64,000 bases of DNA, from NCBI GenBank assembly GCA_016124955.1, contig WGMR01000003.1:62001-126000 (forward strand), given 5' to 3'. The stretch is from Alphaproteobacteria bacterium (GTDB taxonomy: Bacteria; Pseudomonadota; Alphaproteobacteria; UBA9219; RFNS01). Shown one piece after another: positions 55,901 to 63,538 of the stretch. The notes below the pieces were generated by a model. That model was given only the letters and a program-made list of their open reading frames with translations, searched no databases and was not told the DNA's origin. A program made the position numbers and the translations under genes. Position 1 is the stretch's first letter. Each line of letters starts with the position of its first letter.

Positions 55901-56168
55901 GGAACTGGCTATATCCTATCTCGGCCGACAGGATCTGGCGAACGTCAAGCCGCACGACTTGTTGCCCGATGCCTTGGGCCGCGGCCACAGGGAGGGTGAT
56001 TTGCCTTCCGGCGAAACTCTGGCGGAGGTCAGGCGGCTGGCCAGTACGGGCTATATGCGCGCCAATTTGCGGCTTTTGCCTACGGGCGGCAGCGCGGCGG
56101 CGGATGGCGCGCGGCTGAAGGTTCGTATCAGCGATGGCGTGCCCCCATCTTCCGATAAAATCAACTAA
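52911..56168 (+). CDS. Class II ribonucleotide reductase (NrdJ) relative lacking catalytic cysteines
   Basis: The 1085-residue protein follows alphaproteobacterial B12-dependent NrdJ from end to end: IEVPADWDF, YFDGEEDARIFYDEVRYMLA, PSLPQW, EPYINW, GVPEN, DTACMDASLN, GYRNA, DTAGIEP, GAPCINHATL, EDPAFDLLGALGF, and a very well kept C-terminal TSCPD-type domain (GYTQKAIIGGHKVYLRTGEYE; FTFTRFEP). But the radical-cysteine motif NPCSE is replaced by FSQQN (about residues 399-403). The PTGT phosphate loop reads AAASM, about 75 residues holding an N-terminal redox Cys and substrate loops are gone (around residue 190-235), and the C-terminal CxxC tail is absent. There is no internal stop. Probably a non-catalytic protein; role unknown. 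Confidence 0.88.
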   Translation: MRLQRFYTAEHEDVYSALDFRRLDFDYLDESGDTEKTLKGIEVPADWDFQSIQILCTQVLCQSGIPAKLKIAREPKVPEWLRSRIADDDAVVALPEDERYGHETSAKQIFDRIAGAWVHAGWAAGYFDGEEDARIFYDEVRYMLASQLISPSLPQWKKTGLSWAYGMEGASLDGYRVVAAADGVAPVKTDLAFPDIATLNKSNSYGHAHGLMNAVRKLDQRLGIEAETPEPPAPRPITVDLMHAEAEPYINWQQDEQFKLVAMAAGTRMLRAQLENIRHAAQAEDGGAGLARAIKIARAIGVPENMIDLARRGGDFSNITAPETDWLGETLHTSGNNVAPYVELPHATMRGLNGHDQEIAHRWHQLESSIWRTGKPGAMYLTNIAEWLTCKKPHAQLSFSQQNGFLFHADTACMDASLNALLFRKQDGSFDLQGFEHTTRLLTIALDIALGVAGYAGEDIARNTGEYRPLNLSLANLHPLLLSQAIAYDSEAGRAYAAAVTAIMTAQAFVTSSELAAKLGAFTAFAHDRDNMLRVIRNNRRAVYGETTAYENISAQPLPLNLGACPDGTLVAAARTQWDQALELGHTYGYRNAHISSVAAASMRPNLLGADTAGIEPLSQLVQIKQSGTETFRRELHGAVIDGLGQLGYDPAEVKLLHDYTLGVLTLRGAPCINHATLLEHGLTYDAIDRVEDALLESNDIRFAITPWQIGVDYCTEKLGFDAEQLEDPAFDLLGALGFAEADIMVANAYCYGHGTLADAPELKPEHRPVFACAPEGIADHDDGISAEGMLCMAAQVQPFVTGNACCHIILPQEAGQQRVHALLQDAWRYGLKLLQITRDATWLDRPAELEMEAGEAMEAAAPANDDARPPAPEAATPISAVQENAKKIRAMRARMPDRRKGYTQKAIIGGHKVYLRTGEYEEGGIGEIFIDMHKEGAAFRSLMNNFAIAVSLGLQYGVPLEDFVEAFTFTRFEPAGVVEGNETIKMATSVLDYVFRELAISYLGRQDLANVKPHDLLPDALGRGHREGDLPSGETLAEVRRLASTGYMRANLRLLPTGGSAAADGARLKVRISDGVPPSSDKIN

Positions 56169-56224
56169 AATCCTTATATATTAAAGCGTTGCAGCGTGGC
56201 ATTGCCGTGTTACCGGCATTTTCC

Positions 56225-56252
56225 TTGCATTACAGCCCCTGCCCGCTATATT
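56225..56252 (+). promoter_or_regulatory. Predicted promoter of the rpsF-rpsR operon
   Basis: TTGCAT (56225-56230), a 16-base spacer and TATATT (56247-56252). Transcription near 56259 gives a leader of about 108 nt. Confidence 0.55.
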
Positions 56253-56274
56253 CCGCCCCACTTTACTCCTTGCT

Positions 56275-56309
56275 GGCCCTATGGGCCGGCTAGATCCAGC
56301 AGGTTGCTG
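56275..56309 (+). promoter_or_regulatory. Structured leader of the rpsF operon, possible S6:S18 binding region
   Basis: Two tight hairpins lie in the leader: GGCCC-TAT-GGGCC (56275-56287) and CAGCA-GGT-TGCTG (56297-56309), followed by GTGCCGGG with a CCG. S6:S18 complexes repress their own operon in many bacteria through a leader hairpin with a CCG bulge; the match here is only suggestive. Confidence 0.35.
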
Positions 56310-56366
56310 TGCCGGGTGGTCCGGGGCCAACTCTGGGTCGCCTTTATCCAAAGGGAGTGTGCATAT

Positions 56367-56810
56367 ATGGCATACTACGAGTCTATCTTCATCGTGCGGC
56401 AGGATATCACCGCGGCACAGGTCGAAGCGTTAACCGTCAACTTCGCAGACATCATTCGCAACGGCGGTGGCCAGGTCACCAAGACCGAGCAATGGGGCCT
56501 GCGTACCCTCGCATACAAAATCCGCAAGAACCGCAAGGGGCACTATGTGCTGTTCAACCTTGATGCGCCTTCCGCGGCCGTTCTTGAAATGGAACGCAAC
56601 ATGCGCATCAACGAAGACGTGCTGCGCTTCATGACCGTCCGCGTGGACGAGCTGGAAGCCGGCCCTTCGGCGATCATGCGCCGGGAAGAACGCGACGAAC
56701 GCGGTGGCCGCGATGATCGTGGCGGTCGCGGCGGTTTTGACCGCAGCAGCAGCGGCCGTCCGCCCCGTCGTTACAACGAAGAAACCACAGAAGCATCGGA
56801 GAATGCATAA
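56367..56810 (+). CDS. rpsF: 30S ribosomal protein S6
   Basis: S6 binds S18 on the 30S platform. The 147-residue protein has [53 protein letters not shown], and an Arg/Gly/Asp-rich C-terminal tail (about residues 110-147). The ATG at 56367 has GGGAG upstream; the open frame before it is not used. The TAA overlaps the rpsR ATG. Confidence 0.97.
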   Translation: MAYYESIFIVRQDITAAQVEALTVNFADIIRNGGGQVTKTEQWGLRTLAYKIRKNRKGHYVLFNLDAPSAAVLEMERNMRINEDVLRFMTVRVDELEAGPSAIMRREERDERGGRDDRGGRGGFDRSSSGRPPRRYNEETTEASENA

Positions 56811-57076
56811 TGAACGCCACAGCACAAGCCGGCGGCCAGCGCCGCACCTTCTTCCGTCGCCGTAAAAGCTGCCCCTTCAGCGGCAACGACGCCCCGAAGA
56901 TCGATTACAAGAACGTACGCCAGCTTTCCCGCTTCATCTCGGAGCGCGGCAAGATCGTACCCAGCCGCATTTCGGCCGTTTCCACGGCGAAGCAGCGCGA
57001 ACTTGCGACAGCTATCAAGCGCGCCCGCTTCCTCGCTCTGCTGCCGTACTGCGACCAGCGTGCGGGCGACCGGTAA
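56810..57076 (+). CDS. rpsR: 30S ribosomal protein S18
   Basis: The 88-residue protein has [39 protein letters not shown]-type S18 sequence and ends with [13 protein letters not shown]. The ATG shares a base with the rpsF stop, so the two partners are translationally coupled. Confidence 0.97.
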   Translation: MNATAQAGGQRRTFFRRRKSCPFSGNDAPKIDYKNVRQLSRFISERGKIVPSRISAVSTAKQRELATAIKRARFLALLPYCDQRAGDR

Positions 57077-57098
57077 GGGATAAGGCAAAGGACGTTCC

Positions 57099-58136
57099 AT
57101 GCTTCCAGCCCTGCCATCGCGCGGTTTTTACGGTATAGGCGGCGCAATACTTGCCGGTGCTATCAGCGCCGGCCTGTATGCGCTTGCCTTTGCCGATTTC
57201 CCGATGGCGCGTTTGCTGGTTATCCTGACGCCTTTGCCGATTTTCTTTATCTGTCTCGGTGCGGGGATTATCCCTGGCATCATCACAACGCTTTGCGCCA
57301 TCGCGGGCGTTGCAATGGTGAACGGGGCCGGGTTCCTGGAATTTCTTTTTGTCGGCGCCGTACCCGCTTTTCTGTTTTCCATCCTTGCGCTGCGTTACCG
57401 CAGGGATGAAAGCGGAAATCTGTATTGGTACCCGAGCGGACGTCTGCTTACGGCCCTTACGCTCTATCCTTGTGTGTTCTTTGTTGCGCTCACGCTCGCC
57501 AATTTTGGGGAAAACAAGGATACCCCCTACTTCGCCATGCAGCCGGAAGCGATTGAGCGCGTACAACAGAAACTTGAAGAGCAGACCCGGCAAAGCCTTG
57601 AAGCGGGCGCTCTGACAGCCGGTATGAGCGAAGAAGATAAATGGCAGGTCGAAGCCAATATGGCGGGCACGCAAGCCCAGATGGTTGAGCTCATCAAAAC
57701 GGTTAACCGTATCGCCCCCGGTATTGCCATCGCTTCATGGTGCTTCCAGATGCTGGTCTATCTTTTCGTGGCGCAAAAGATGTTGGCCAATCAGGGCTGG
57801 GCGCTGCGCGCCACCCCTTCATGGCATGATTTTGATCTGCCGCACTGGTTTCTGGGCCTTGCCACGCTTTCCGGGTTAATGGGTTATTTTGCGAATGGCA
57901 TGGCCGCCTATATCGGCATAAACCTGTTTATAGCCCTTCTTATGCCTTATCTGCTTTTGGGGATCAGCACCGTGCATGTTTGGGCGGGGCAGCGCAAAAG
58001 CAAGCTTTTGTGGCTGATCATTTTCTATCTGTTGCTCATGTTCGGATGGCCCATGCTGCTCGTTACCGCGCTTGGCATTGCGGAACAGTTCGCGGATTTC
58101 CGCAAACGTATCACAACACCATCACAAACGGCTTAA
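57099..58136 (+). CDS. DUF2232 polytopic membrane protein
   Basis: The 345-residue protein has about seven hydrophobic segments, in two groups (residues 12-100 and 115-135, then 210-325), with a charged helical stretch (170-205) between. It matches the DUF2232/YybS-like family of alphaproteobacteria that sits between rpsR and rplI. Family function is unknown. It is 22 bp after rpsR and 18 bp before rplI. Confidence 0.85.
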   Translation: MLPALPSRGFYGIGGAILAGAISAGLYALAFADFPMARLLVILTPLPIFFICLGAGIIPGIITTLCAIAGVAMVNGAGFLEFLFVGAVPAFLFSILALRYRRDESGNLYWYPSGRLLTALTLYPCVFFVALTLANFGENKDTPYFAMQPEAIERVQQKLEEQTRQSLEAGALTAGMSEEDKWQVEANMAGTQAQMVELIKTVNRIAPGIAIASWCFQMLVYLFVAQKMLANQGWALRATPSWHDFDLPHWFLGLATLSGLMGYFANGMAAYIGINLFIALLMPYLLLGISTVHVWAGQRKSKLLWLIIFYLLLMFGWPMLLVTALGIAEQFADFRKRITTPSQTA

Positions 58137-58154
58137 TCAAAAAGGAGAAGTAAG

Positions 58155-58799
58155 ATGATTGAAGTAATTCTGCTGGAGCGCGTTGAACAGCTCGGCATGC
58201 TTGGTTCGGTGGTCAAGGTACGCCCCGGCTATGCGCGCAACTACCTGTTGCCGCAAAAAAAGGCGCTGCGGGCGACCAAGGCGAACCTTGAATATTTCGA
58301 AAAGCAGCGCAACCAGCTCGAAGCCCATAACGCGGAAATGCGTTCGGGTGCCGAAGCCGATGCCAAGAAGATCTCCGGCATCAACATTGTCGTGATCCGT
58401 CAGGCCAGCGAAATGGGCGCACTTTACGGCTCCGTCAGCAGCCGCGATATCGCGGAAGCCGCAAAGGAACAAGGTACGAAGCTTGAACGCAACAAGATCG
58501 ATATCGGCGAGCCGATCAAGACGCTTGGCCTGTTCAAGGTTAAGGTCAAGCTGCATCCCGAAGTGATCGTTGACATCACCGTCAACGTCGCCCGCACCGA
58601 AGAAGAAGCCAAGGTGCAGGCCGAAAAGAAGGCCGCACCTGCGCAAAAAGCTGCACCCGAAGCGGTTGCGGAACCCGAAGCTTTTGTTGCTGAAGCCGGT
58701 GAAGAAACTGCGGCGGAAGAAAAGCCCGCTAAAAAAGCCAGGGCCCCCAAGAAAAAGGCTGCGAAGGCTGAAGGCGAAGAAGAAGCCGTCGCCGGCTAA
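58155..58799 (+). CDS. rplI: 50S ribosomal protein L9
   Basis: L9 has an N-terminal rRNA-binding domain (EVILLERVEQLGMLGSVVKVRPGYARNYLLP), a connecting helix and a C-terminal domain (ASEMGALYGSVSSRDIA, LFKVKVKLHPEVIVDITVNV). At 214 residues it is longer than usual because of an Ala/Glu/Lys-rich tail (about residues 150-214). GGAG precedes the ATG. It ends the operon just before a strong terminator. Confidence 0.96.
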   Translation: MIEVILLERVEQLGMLGSVVKVRPGYARNYLLPQKKALRATKANLEYFEKQRNQLEAHNAEMRSGAEADAKKISGINIVVIRQASEMGALYGSVSSRDIAEAAKEQGTKLERNKIDIGEPIKTLGLFKVKVKLHPEVIVDITVNVARTEEEAKVQAEKKAAPAQKAAPEAVAEPEAFVAEAGEETAAEEKPAKKARAPKKKAAKAEGEEEAVAG

Positions 58800-58849
58800 C
58801 TTTGCCCCCGCGTTTGCGGGGCTGGTTGCGCAGATTAAGCCGAATATGA

Positions 58850-58877
58850 AAAGGCCCCGGCGATCCGGGGCCTTTTT
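58850..58877 (+). terminator. Rho-independent terminator of the rpsF-rplI operon
   Basis: GGCCCCGG (58853-58860) and CCGGGGCC (58865-58872) form a perfect 8-bp GC stem with a CGAT loop, preceded by AAAA and followed by TTTTT. A second GC hairpin (CCCCGC-GTTT-GCGGGG, 58806-58821) sits just after the rplI stop. Confidence 0.93.
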
Positions 58878-58962
58878 CTTTGTCGGTTGTTTCGGTCCGT
58901 ATGTAATTTCATGCAAATCTGCAACACAGAATGGCTGCTTGTTAAGATAAGTGAAAAAAGAA

Positions 58963-58988
58963 TTAACTTTATCTCCAAATAAGGTTAA
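58963..58988. repeat. AT-rich hairpin before the unknown gene at 59022
   Basis: TTAACTTTAT and ATAAGGTTAA pair over 10 bp (one G-U) around CTCCAA. It ends 33 bp before the GTG start and could be an operator or a leader structure. Confidence 0.4.
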
Positions 58989-59021
58989 AAGGTCTGTGGA
59001 TAAGTAACTCAGGTCATTCCG

Positions 59022-60056
59022 GTGGTGCCTTTGGATACGACCGACACCCAACAAAATGGTTTTGATCTCGTGATCGCACGGGGCGATGAGCAATCGCCCC
59101 CGGTCAAGCCGGTGTCGCTGGTTCTACAAAAACAAACCGAACTGACCGATCTGAGCACGGCGCCGCATATGCCGTGGGAACCAAAGGACAGGATCCTGAA
59201 TTGGCTGTTCCGGATCACGCAAACAGAGCTCCCCATTACCAAGGCCGATGATCAGGCCGCCCTTGTCTGGCACATAGCCAAGGAACGCTTGGTGGCGGCC
59301 AGCCAGGATGACGATTGGAAGATCGTTCAGGCCCTTTGTTGCCATGACCACGATGATTTTATGGCCGCACAGGCCGAATTGCCGGTCACCGCTGCTGAAA
59401 TCAATCATTTTCGCCGCAATCACAGAGGGATCGACACCTCCCTCGCCAGCCGCTTCAAGACCCCGGCTGAACAATTGCCTGACCCGTTAGCGGCGCTCTA
59501 TAGCCTGTATCTCAATCAGGCCCGCGCCGATACGGAAGCAACCCTGTTTATTGCCCAGGCCAGCGGTTCGACCCGGGTCGCCCGCGTAGTGGCTGATCTG
59601 CTTGCCATGGCGGGCTTTGCGGGCGGGCATAAATCCATAAGCTATCTGACAGCCGTGTATTCCGTCCCTGCTGCCTTCGATACATCCGCCCTTATCGACC
59701 TTGCCAACCATGAAGCGGCACGCAGGCTGGCGGTCCAGATTGACCACCCTACCCATCTTTTGAAGCTCAGCCCCGACGATATAAGCATGCTGGCCGCCCG
59801 TATCATTGAGCAAAATGCCCTTAATTCAGCGGCTTTTCTGCAAAAAGCACAAACTCTGGCCGAAGCGCGGCAGGACGTAAACCGCTTCCAGCCCGCCCAG
59901 CGTTTTCGCACTGCGGTAAGTGAGCGGGATTTACCGATTGAGGCGCAATGGGTGCAACGTATTTGCGCGGCCTATGGCCGCATATTGACCGCATGGGTTG
60001 CCGACATGCCCGAACTAGCGATGGTTGGCGGTGGCCGCCGTGTGGTTTCCGCGTAA
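59022..60056 (+). CDS. Protein of unknown function, 344 residues
   Basis: The frame starts with GTG GTG; either may be used. The product is soluble and mostly alpha-helical. Hydrophobic patterns at about 150-300 (LYSLYLNQARADTEATLFIAQ; ALIDLANHEAARRLAVQI) suggest paired helices. Histidines and a CCHDHDD cluster occur near residue 105. No signal peptide, no membrane segment and no motif I recognise. Codon use matches its neighbours and the frame is long, so I take it as real. It follows a strong terminator, so it has its own promoter. Confidence 0.7.
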   Translation: MVPLDTTDTQQNGFDLVIARGDEQSPPVKPVSLVLQKQTELTDLSTAPHMPWEPKDRILNWLFRITQTELPITKADDQAALVWHIAKERLVAASQDDDWKIVQALCCHDHDDFMAAQAELPVTAAEINHFRRNHRGIDTSLASRFKTPAEQLPDPLAALYSLYLNQARADTEATLFIAQASGSTRVARVVADLLAMAGFAGGHKSISYLTAVYSVPAAFDTSALIDLANHEAARRLAVQIDHPTHLLKLSPDDISMLAARIIEQNALNSAAFLQKAQTLAEARQDVNRFQPAQRFRTAVSERDLPIEAQWVQRICAAYGRILTAWVADMPELAMVGGGRRVVSA

Positions 60057-60196
60057 CACAGCCCGGAACCTTTTGCACAAACCAAAAAATTTTCGCGGCA
60101 TTTAACCGATTGTCAAAATATTACCATCATTCTGTCGTCAATAAGACGAACTGGCTGGCTTTACTGGCAGCGTAACGAGAATAAACGGAGACAGAA

Positions 60197-60388
60197 ATGA
60201 CGACGACTGCCGCATCCACGGGCCTTCTGCCCTCCAATTGGGCCTTAGCCAGCCTGCTGATCGCCCGCTATAACGACCTGGCCCTCACCCACGCCGCCAG
60301 CCGCGCCACGCAGGCTGAAAGCTCGGGCGATCGGGAACTGGCCGTTATCTGGCACGACGTGGTGAATTATCTGCGCCACAGCCGCTAG
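60197..60388 (+). CDS. Small helical protein of unknown function
   Basis: The 63-residue product has GGAG 8 bases before the ATG. It is Ala/Leu-rich (NWALASLLIARYNDLALTHAASRA) and ends with WHDVVNYLRHSR; two helices are likely. It lies between the unknown 344-residue gene and putA. No family recognised. Confidence 0.6.
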   Translation: MTTTAASTGLLPSNWALASLLIARYNDLALTHAASRATQAESSGDRELAVIWHDVVNYLRHSR

Positions 60389-60431
60389 GCTTTCGTAAAA
60401 CCCCGTAACCGGGTGCTTTCCGGCCCTGTGC

Positions 60432-60462
60432 TTGCCTGTTAGGCTTGTTGCATGACAGGCAA
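60432..60462. repeat. Inverted repeat spanning the putA start codon
   Basis: TTGCCTGT (60432-60439) and ACAGGCAA (60455-60462) are perfect complements with the putA ATG (60452) in the loop. In the mRNA this could present or hide the start; in DNA it could be an operator. Confidence 0.4.
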
Positions 60463-63400
60463 AAAGGACCTTCTGGCCCAAAAACTGCGCGATGATTTCC
60501 ACGGCCTTTATAGGGCCGACGAGGAAGCATGCGTCCGCGCCCTTCTGCATACCGCAAGCTTAAGCCCCGAGGCCATGGCCGCAGCGCAAGCACGCGCTGC
60601 CGATTGGGCCCGCAAAATACGTGCGGAACGCAGAACGCTTCCGGGCGTCAATGACCTGCTGGGGCATTTTGGCCTTTCGACGCAGGAAGGTATTGCACTT
60701 ATGTGCCTTGCCGAGGCGCTTTTGCGCATCCCCGACCGCGCGACGGCGGACACATTGATCCGTGACAAACTTTCGGCGGCAGAATGGGATGACGCCATAG
60801 GCGGCGATGACCGGTGGCTTATGAATGCCACGGGCTGGACCCTTTCGATTACCGGCAAAATATCGAACTTCGAATACAAGACAAAGTCGTCGCCCGGGCA
60901 TGCGCTTGGCGCGCTTGTTACACGGCTGGGCCAGCCCGTGATCCGGGAAGCCATAAGGGCCGCCATGCACCTTCTGGCCAACCAGTTTGTGCTTGGCAGC
61001 ACGATCGAAACGGCCATTGAACGCGGCAATAAGGAAGCGGACGCCCGCATGCGCTATTCCTTCGATATGCTGGGCGAAGGCGCGCGCACGATGACGGACG
61101 CCGATACATACACCGAAGCCTATGTCAGCGCGATCAAGGCGGTTGGCGCGGCCAACAGAACCAATACCGGCGTCGCGCCTTCGGGCATTTCCGTCAAGCT
61201 TTCAGCGCTGCATCCACGCTACGAAGCGGTGCAATACAGCCGGGTGATGAGTGAGATGGTCCCTCGCCTTGCTCATCTGGCCGAACTGGCGGCGGCGGAA
61301 AACGTATTCATGCTGGTCGATGCCGAGGAAGCCGACAGGCTTGCGCTTTCGCTTGATGTCATCGATGCCGTCATGGGCACCGCCAAGATCAAGGGATGGG
61401 AAGGTTTCGGCGCCGCCGTACAGGCCTACCAAAAACGTACCCCCGCAACCATCGATATGCTTGCAAGCCTTTCGGAACTTCACAGACAAAGGCTTGTCGT
61501 GCGGCTTATCAAAGGTGCCTATTGGGATACGGAAATCAAGCGCGCACAGGAACGCGGCTGGAGCGATTTCCCGGTTTTTACCCGCAAGGTTACGACCGAT
61601 GTTTCCTATCTTGCCTGCGCCGCTAGGCTGCTTGAACAAGGGGCGTGGCTGCAACCGGTGTTCGGTTCGCACAACGCCCTGACGGTCGCCAGCATCATTG
61701 AAATGGCCCCGGAACCGCAAAAGGTGGAATTCCAGCGGCTGCACGGCATGGGCGATGCCTTGTACGATCTTTTGCACAAAGAAGGTTATCAGTGCTGCGT
61801 CTATGCGCCCGTGGGCGGGCACGAAACGCTTTTAAGCTACCTTGTGCGCAGGCTTCTTGAAAACGGCGCCAACAGTTCCTTCGTACATCGCATACATGAC
61901 CCGAAGGTCAGTATCGATGAACTGACAACCGACCCGGTCGCGCAACTGGCGGCTGCCAAGCCTGTTCGCCACCCGGTTGTGAAGATGCCGGAGACCTTGT
62001 ACGAACCCGACCGCAGGAATTCGGCGGGAATTGATCTTACAGACCCTGTTGAAACCGCGCCGCTGCTTGCAGACATGGCCAAAGTTTGGGCAAAAACGGA
62101 AACCGCAAGCAAGATAACCCCCGAACAATTGGAAAACGCCATATCCGAAGCCCAAAAAGGCTACGGAGTTTGGTCAAACAAACCGGTGGCGGAGCGTGCG
62201 CAATGCCTTGAGCGGCTGGCCGACCTGCTTGAAAAGAACCGCGCGATGCTTATGGCCGTGCTGGTGCGCGAAGGCGGAAAGACCATAAACGATGCATTGG
62301 CCGAATTGCGCGAAGCCGCCGATTTTTGCCGTTACTATGCCGTGCGTGCGGTGGCAGATTTCAAGCCGCGCGAATTGCCCGGCCCTACAGGCGAACGAAA
62401 TGTGCTTTCGCTGCATGGGAGGGGCGTATTTGTCTGCATAAGCCCTTGGAACTTCCCGCTCGCGATCTTCATTGGACAGGTTGTGGCGGCACTTGCGGCC
62501 GGAAACAGCGTGCTCGCCAAGCCGGCCTCCCAAACGCCGCTGATCGCGCGCCATGCCGTCAGGCTGACGCATGATGCAGGCGTTCCGCAAAATGTACTGC
62601 AGCTTATTATCGGCAGCGGCGAGGTGGGCACACAATTGGTGAATGCGCCGGTTACGGCTGGCGTTGCCTTTACGGGTTCGGTCGCCACCGCGCGCAAGAT
62701 CAACCGCACGCTTGCCGCCAAGGATGCGCCCATTGTACCGCTTATCGCGGAGACCGGGGGGCAAAACGCCATGATCGTCGATACCTCCGCCCTGCCCGAA
62801 CAGGTTGTGGACGATATCATCACAAGCGCATTTCGTTCCGCCGGGCAGCGCTGCTCTGCCTTGCGCGTGCTGTTCCTGCCCGAACCGACCGCCGATGGCA
62901 TTTTGACGATGCTGAAAGGCGCGATGCAGGCATTGGTCATAGGCGACCCCGGTCTGCTTTCCACGGATATCGGCCCCGTGATCGATAGCGCCGCGCAAGA
63001 AGGCTTGCTTAAACATGTAGAACGGTTAAGGCATGAAGCGCATGAAATTTTTACCTGCGCCTTGCCCCCCGCCTGCGCGGGCGGTAATTTTGTCGCGCCG
63101 CAAGCATGGCTTATCAAGGATATCACATGGCTGAAGGATGAAGTTTTCGGGCCAATCCTGCATGTCGTGCGCTACAACCCCGTAAAGCTTGCCAAGGTGG
63201 TGGCCGGTATCAATGCCACAGGCTTTGGCCTTACCGGCGGTATCCACAGCCGGATCGAGCAGACCGTCAGCGAGGTTGCCGGAACGCTCCGTGCCGGCAA
63301 CCTATACGTCAACCGGTCTATGATCGGGGCTATTGTTGGCTCCCAGCCGTTCGGCGGCGAAGGGCTTTCCGGCACCGGCCCGAAGGCCGGCGGACCGCAT

Positions 63401-63496
63401 TATTTGCCCCGTTTTGCGCTCGAAAGGGTGACATCCATCAACACCACGGCGGCGGGCGGAAACGCCAGCCTGCTGGCCGCAATGGGGGATGGATAA
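60452..63496 (+). CDS. putA: Bifunctional proline dehydrogenase / L-glutamate-gamma-semialdehyde dehydrogenase
   Basis: PutA oxidises proline to glutamate in two steps. The 1014-residue protein has no N-terminal ribbon-helix-helix DNA-binding domain, so it is not itself a repressor. The FAD-binding PRODH barrel (about residues 180-480) includes GVAPSGISVKLSALHPRYE and RLIKGAYWDTEIKRAQ. The ALDH domain (about 540-1000) includes SPWNFPLAIFIGQ, the general base Glu in AETGGQNAMIV and the catalytic Cys in SAGQRCSALR. Gene neighbours are unrelated; pyrB follows within about 45 bp. Confidence 0.96.
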   Translation: MTGKKDLLAQKLRDDFHGLYRADEEACVRALLHTASLSPEAMAAAQARAADWARKIRAERRTLPGVNDLLGHFGLSTQEGIALMCLAEALLRIPDRATADTLIRDKLSAAEWDDAIGGDDRWLMNATGWTLSITGKISNFEYKTKSSPGHALGALVTRLGQPVIREAIRAAMHLLANQFVLGSTIETAIERGNKEADARMRYSFDMLGEGARTMTDADTYTEAYVSAIKAVGAANRTNTGVAPSGISVKLSALHPRYEAVQYSRVMSEMVPRLAHLAELAAAENVFMLVDAEEADRLALSLDVIDAVMGTAKIKGWEGFGAAVQAYQKRTPATIDMLASLSELHRQRLVVRLIKGAYWDTEIKRAQERGWSDFPVFTRKVTTDVSYLACAARLLEQGAWLQPVFGSHNALTVASIIEMAPEPQKVEFQRLHGMGDALYDLLHKEGYQCCVYAPVGGHETLLSYLVRRLLENGANSSFVHRIHDPKVSIDELTTDPVAQLAAAKPVRHPVVKMPETLYEPDRRNSAGIDLTDPVETAPLLADMAKVWAKTETASKITPEQLENAISEAQKGYGVWSNKPVAERAQCLERLADLLEKNRAMLMAVLVREGGKTINDALAELREAADFCRYYAVRAVADFKPRELPGPTGERNVLSLHGRGVFVCISPWNFPLAIFIGQVVAALAAGNSVLAKPASQTPLIARHAVRLTHDAGVPQNVLQLIIGSGEVGTQLVNAPVTAGVAFTGSVATARKINRTLAAKDAPIVPLIAETGGQNAMIVDTSALPEQVVDDIITSAFRSAGQRCSALRVLFLPEPTADGILTMLKGAMQALVIGDPGLLSTDIGPVIDSAAQEGLLKHVERLRHEAHEIFTCALPPACAGGNFVAPQAWLIKDITWLKDEVFGPILHVVRYNPVKLAKVVAGINATGFGLTGGIHSRIEQTVSEVAGTLRAGNLYVNRSMIGAIVGSQPFGGEGLSGTGPKAGGPHYLPRFALERVTSINTTAAGGNASLLAAMGDG

Positions 63497-63538
63497 AGTG
63501 CTGGAATGCCCGCCCAAAATGTTGGAATATGCGCCCCC

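Noticed and set aside
52911-56168. Annotation as an active ribonucleotide reductase, or as a pseudogene
   Set aside because: Active-site motifs are absent, so active enzyme is unlikely; yet 1085 codons are open with normal codon use, so simple decay is unlikely too.
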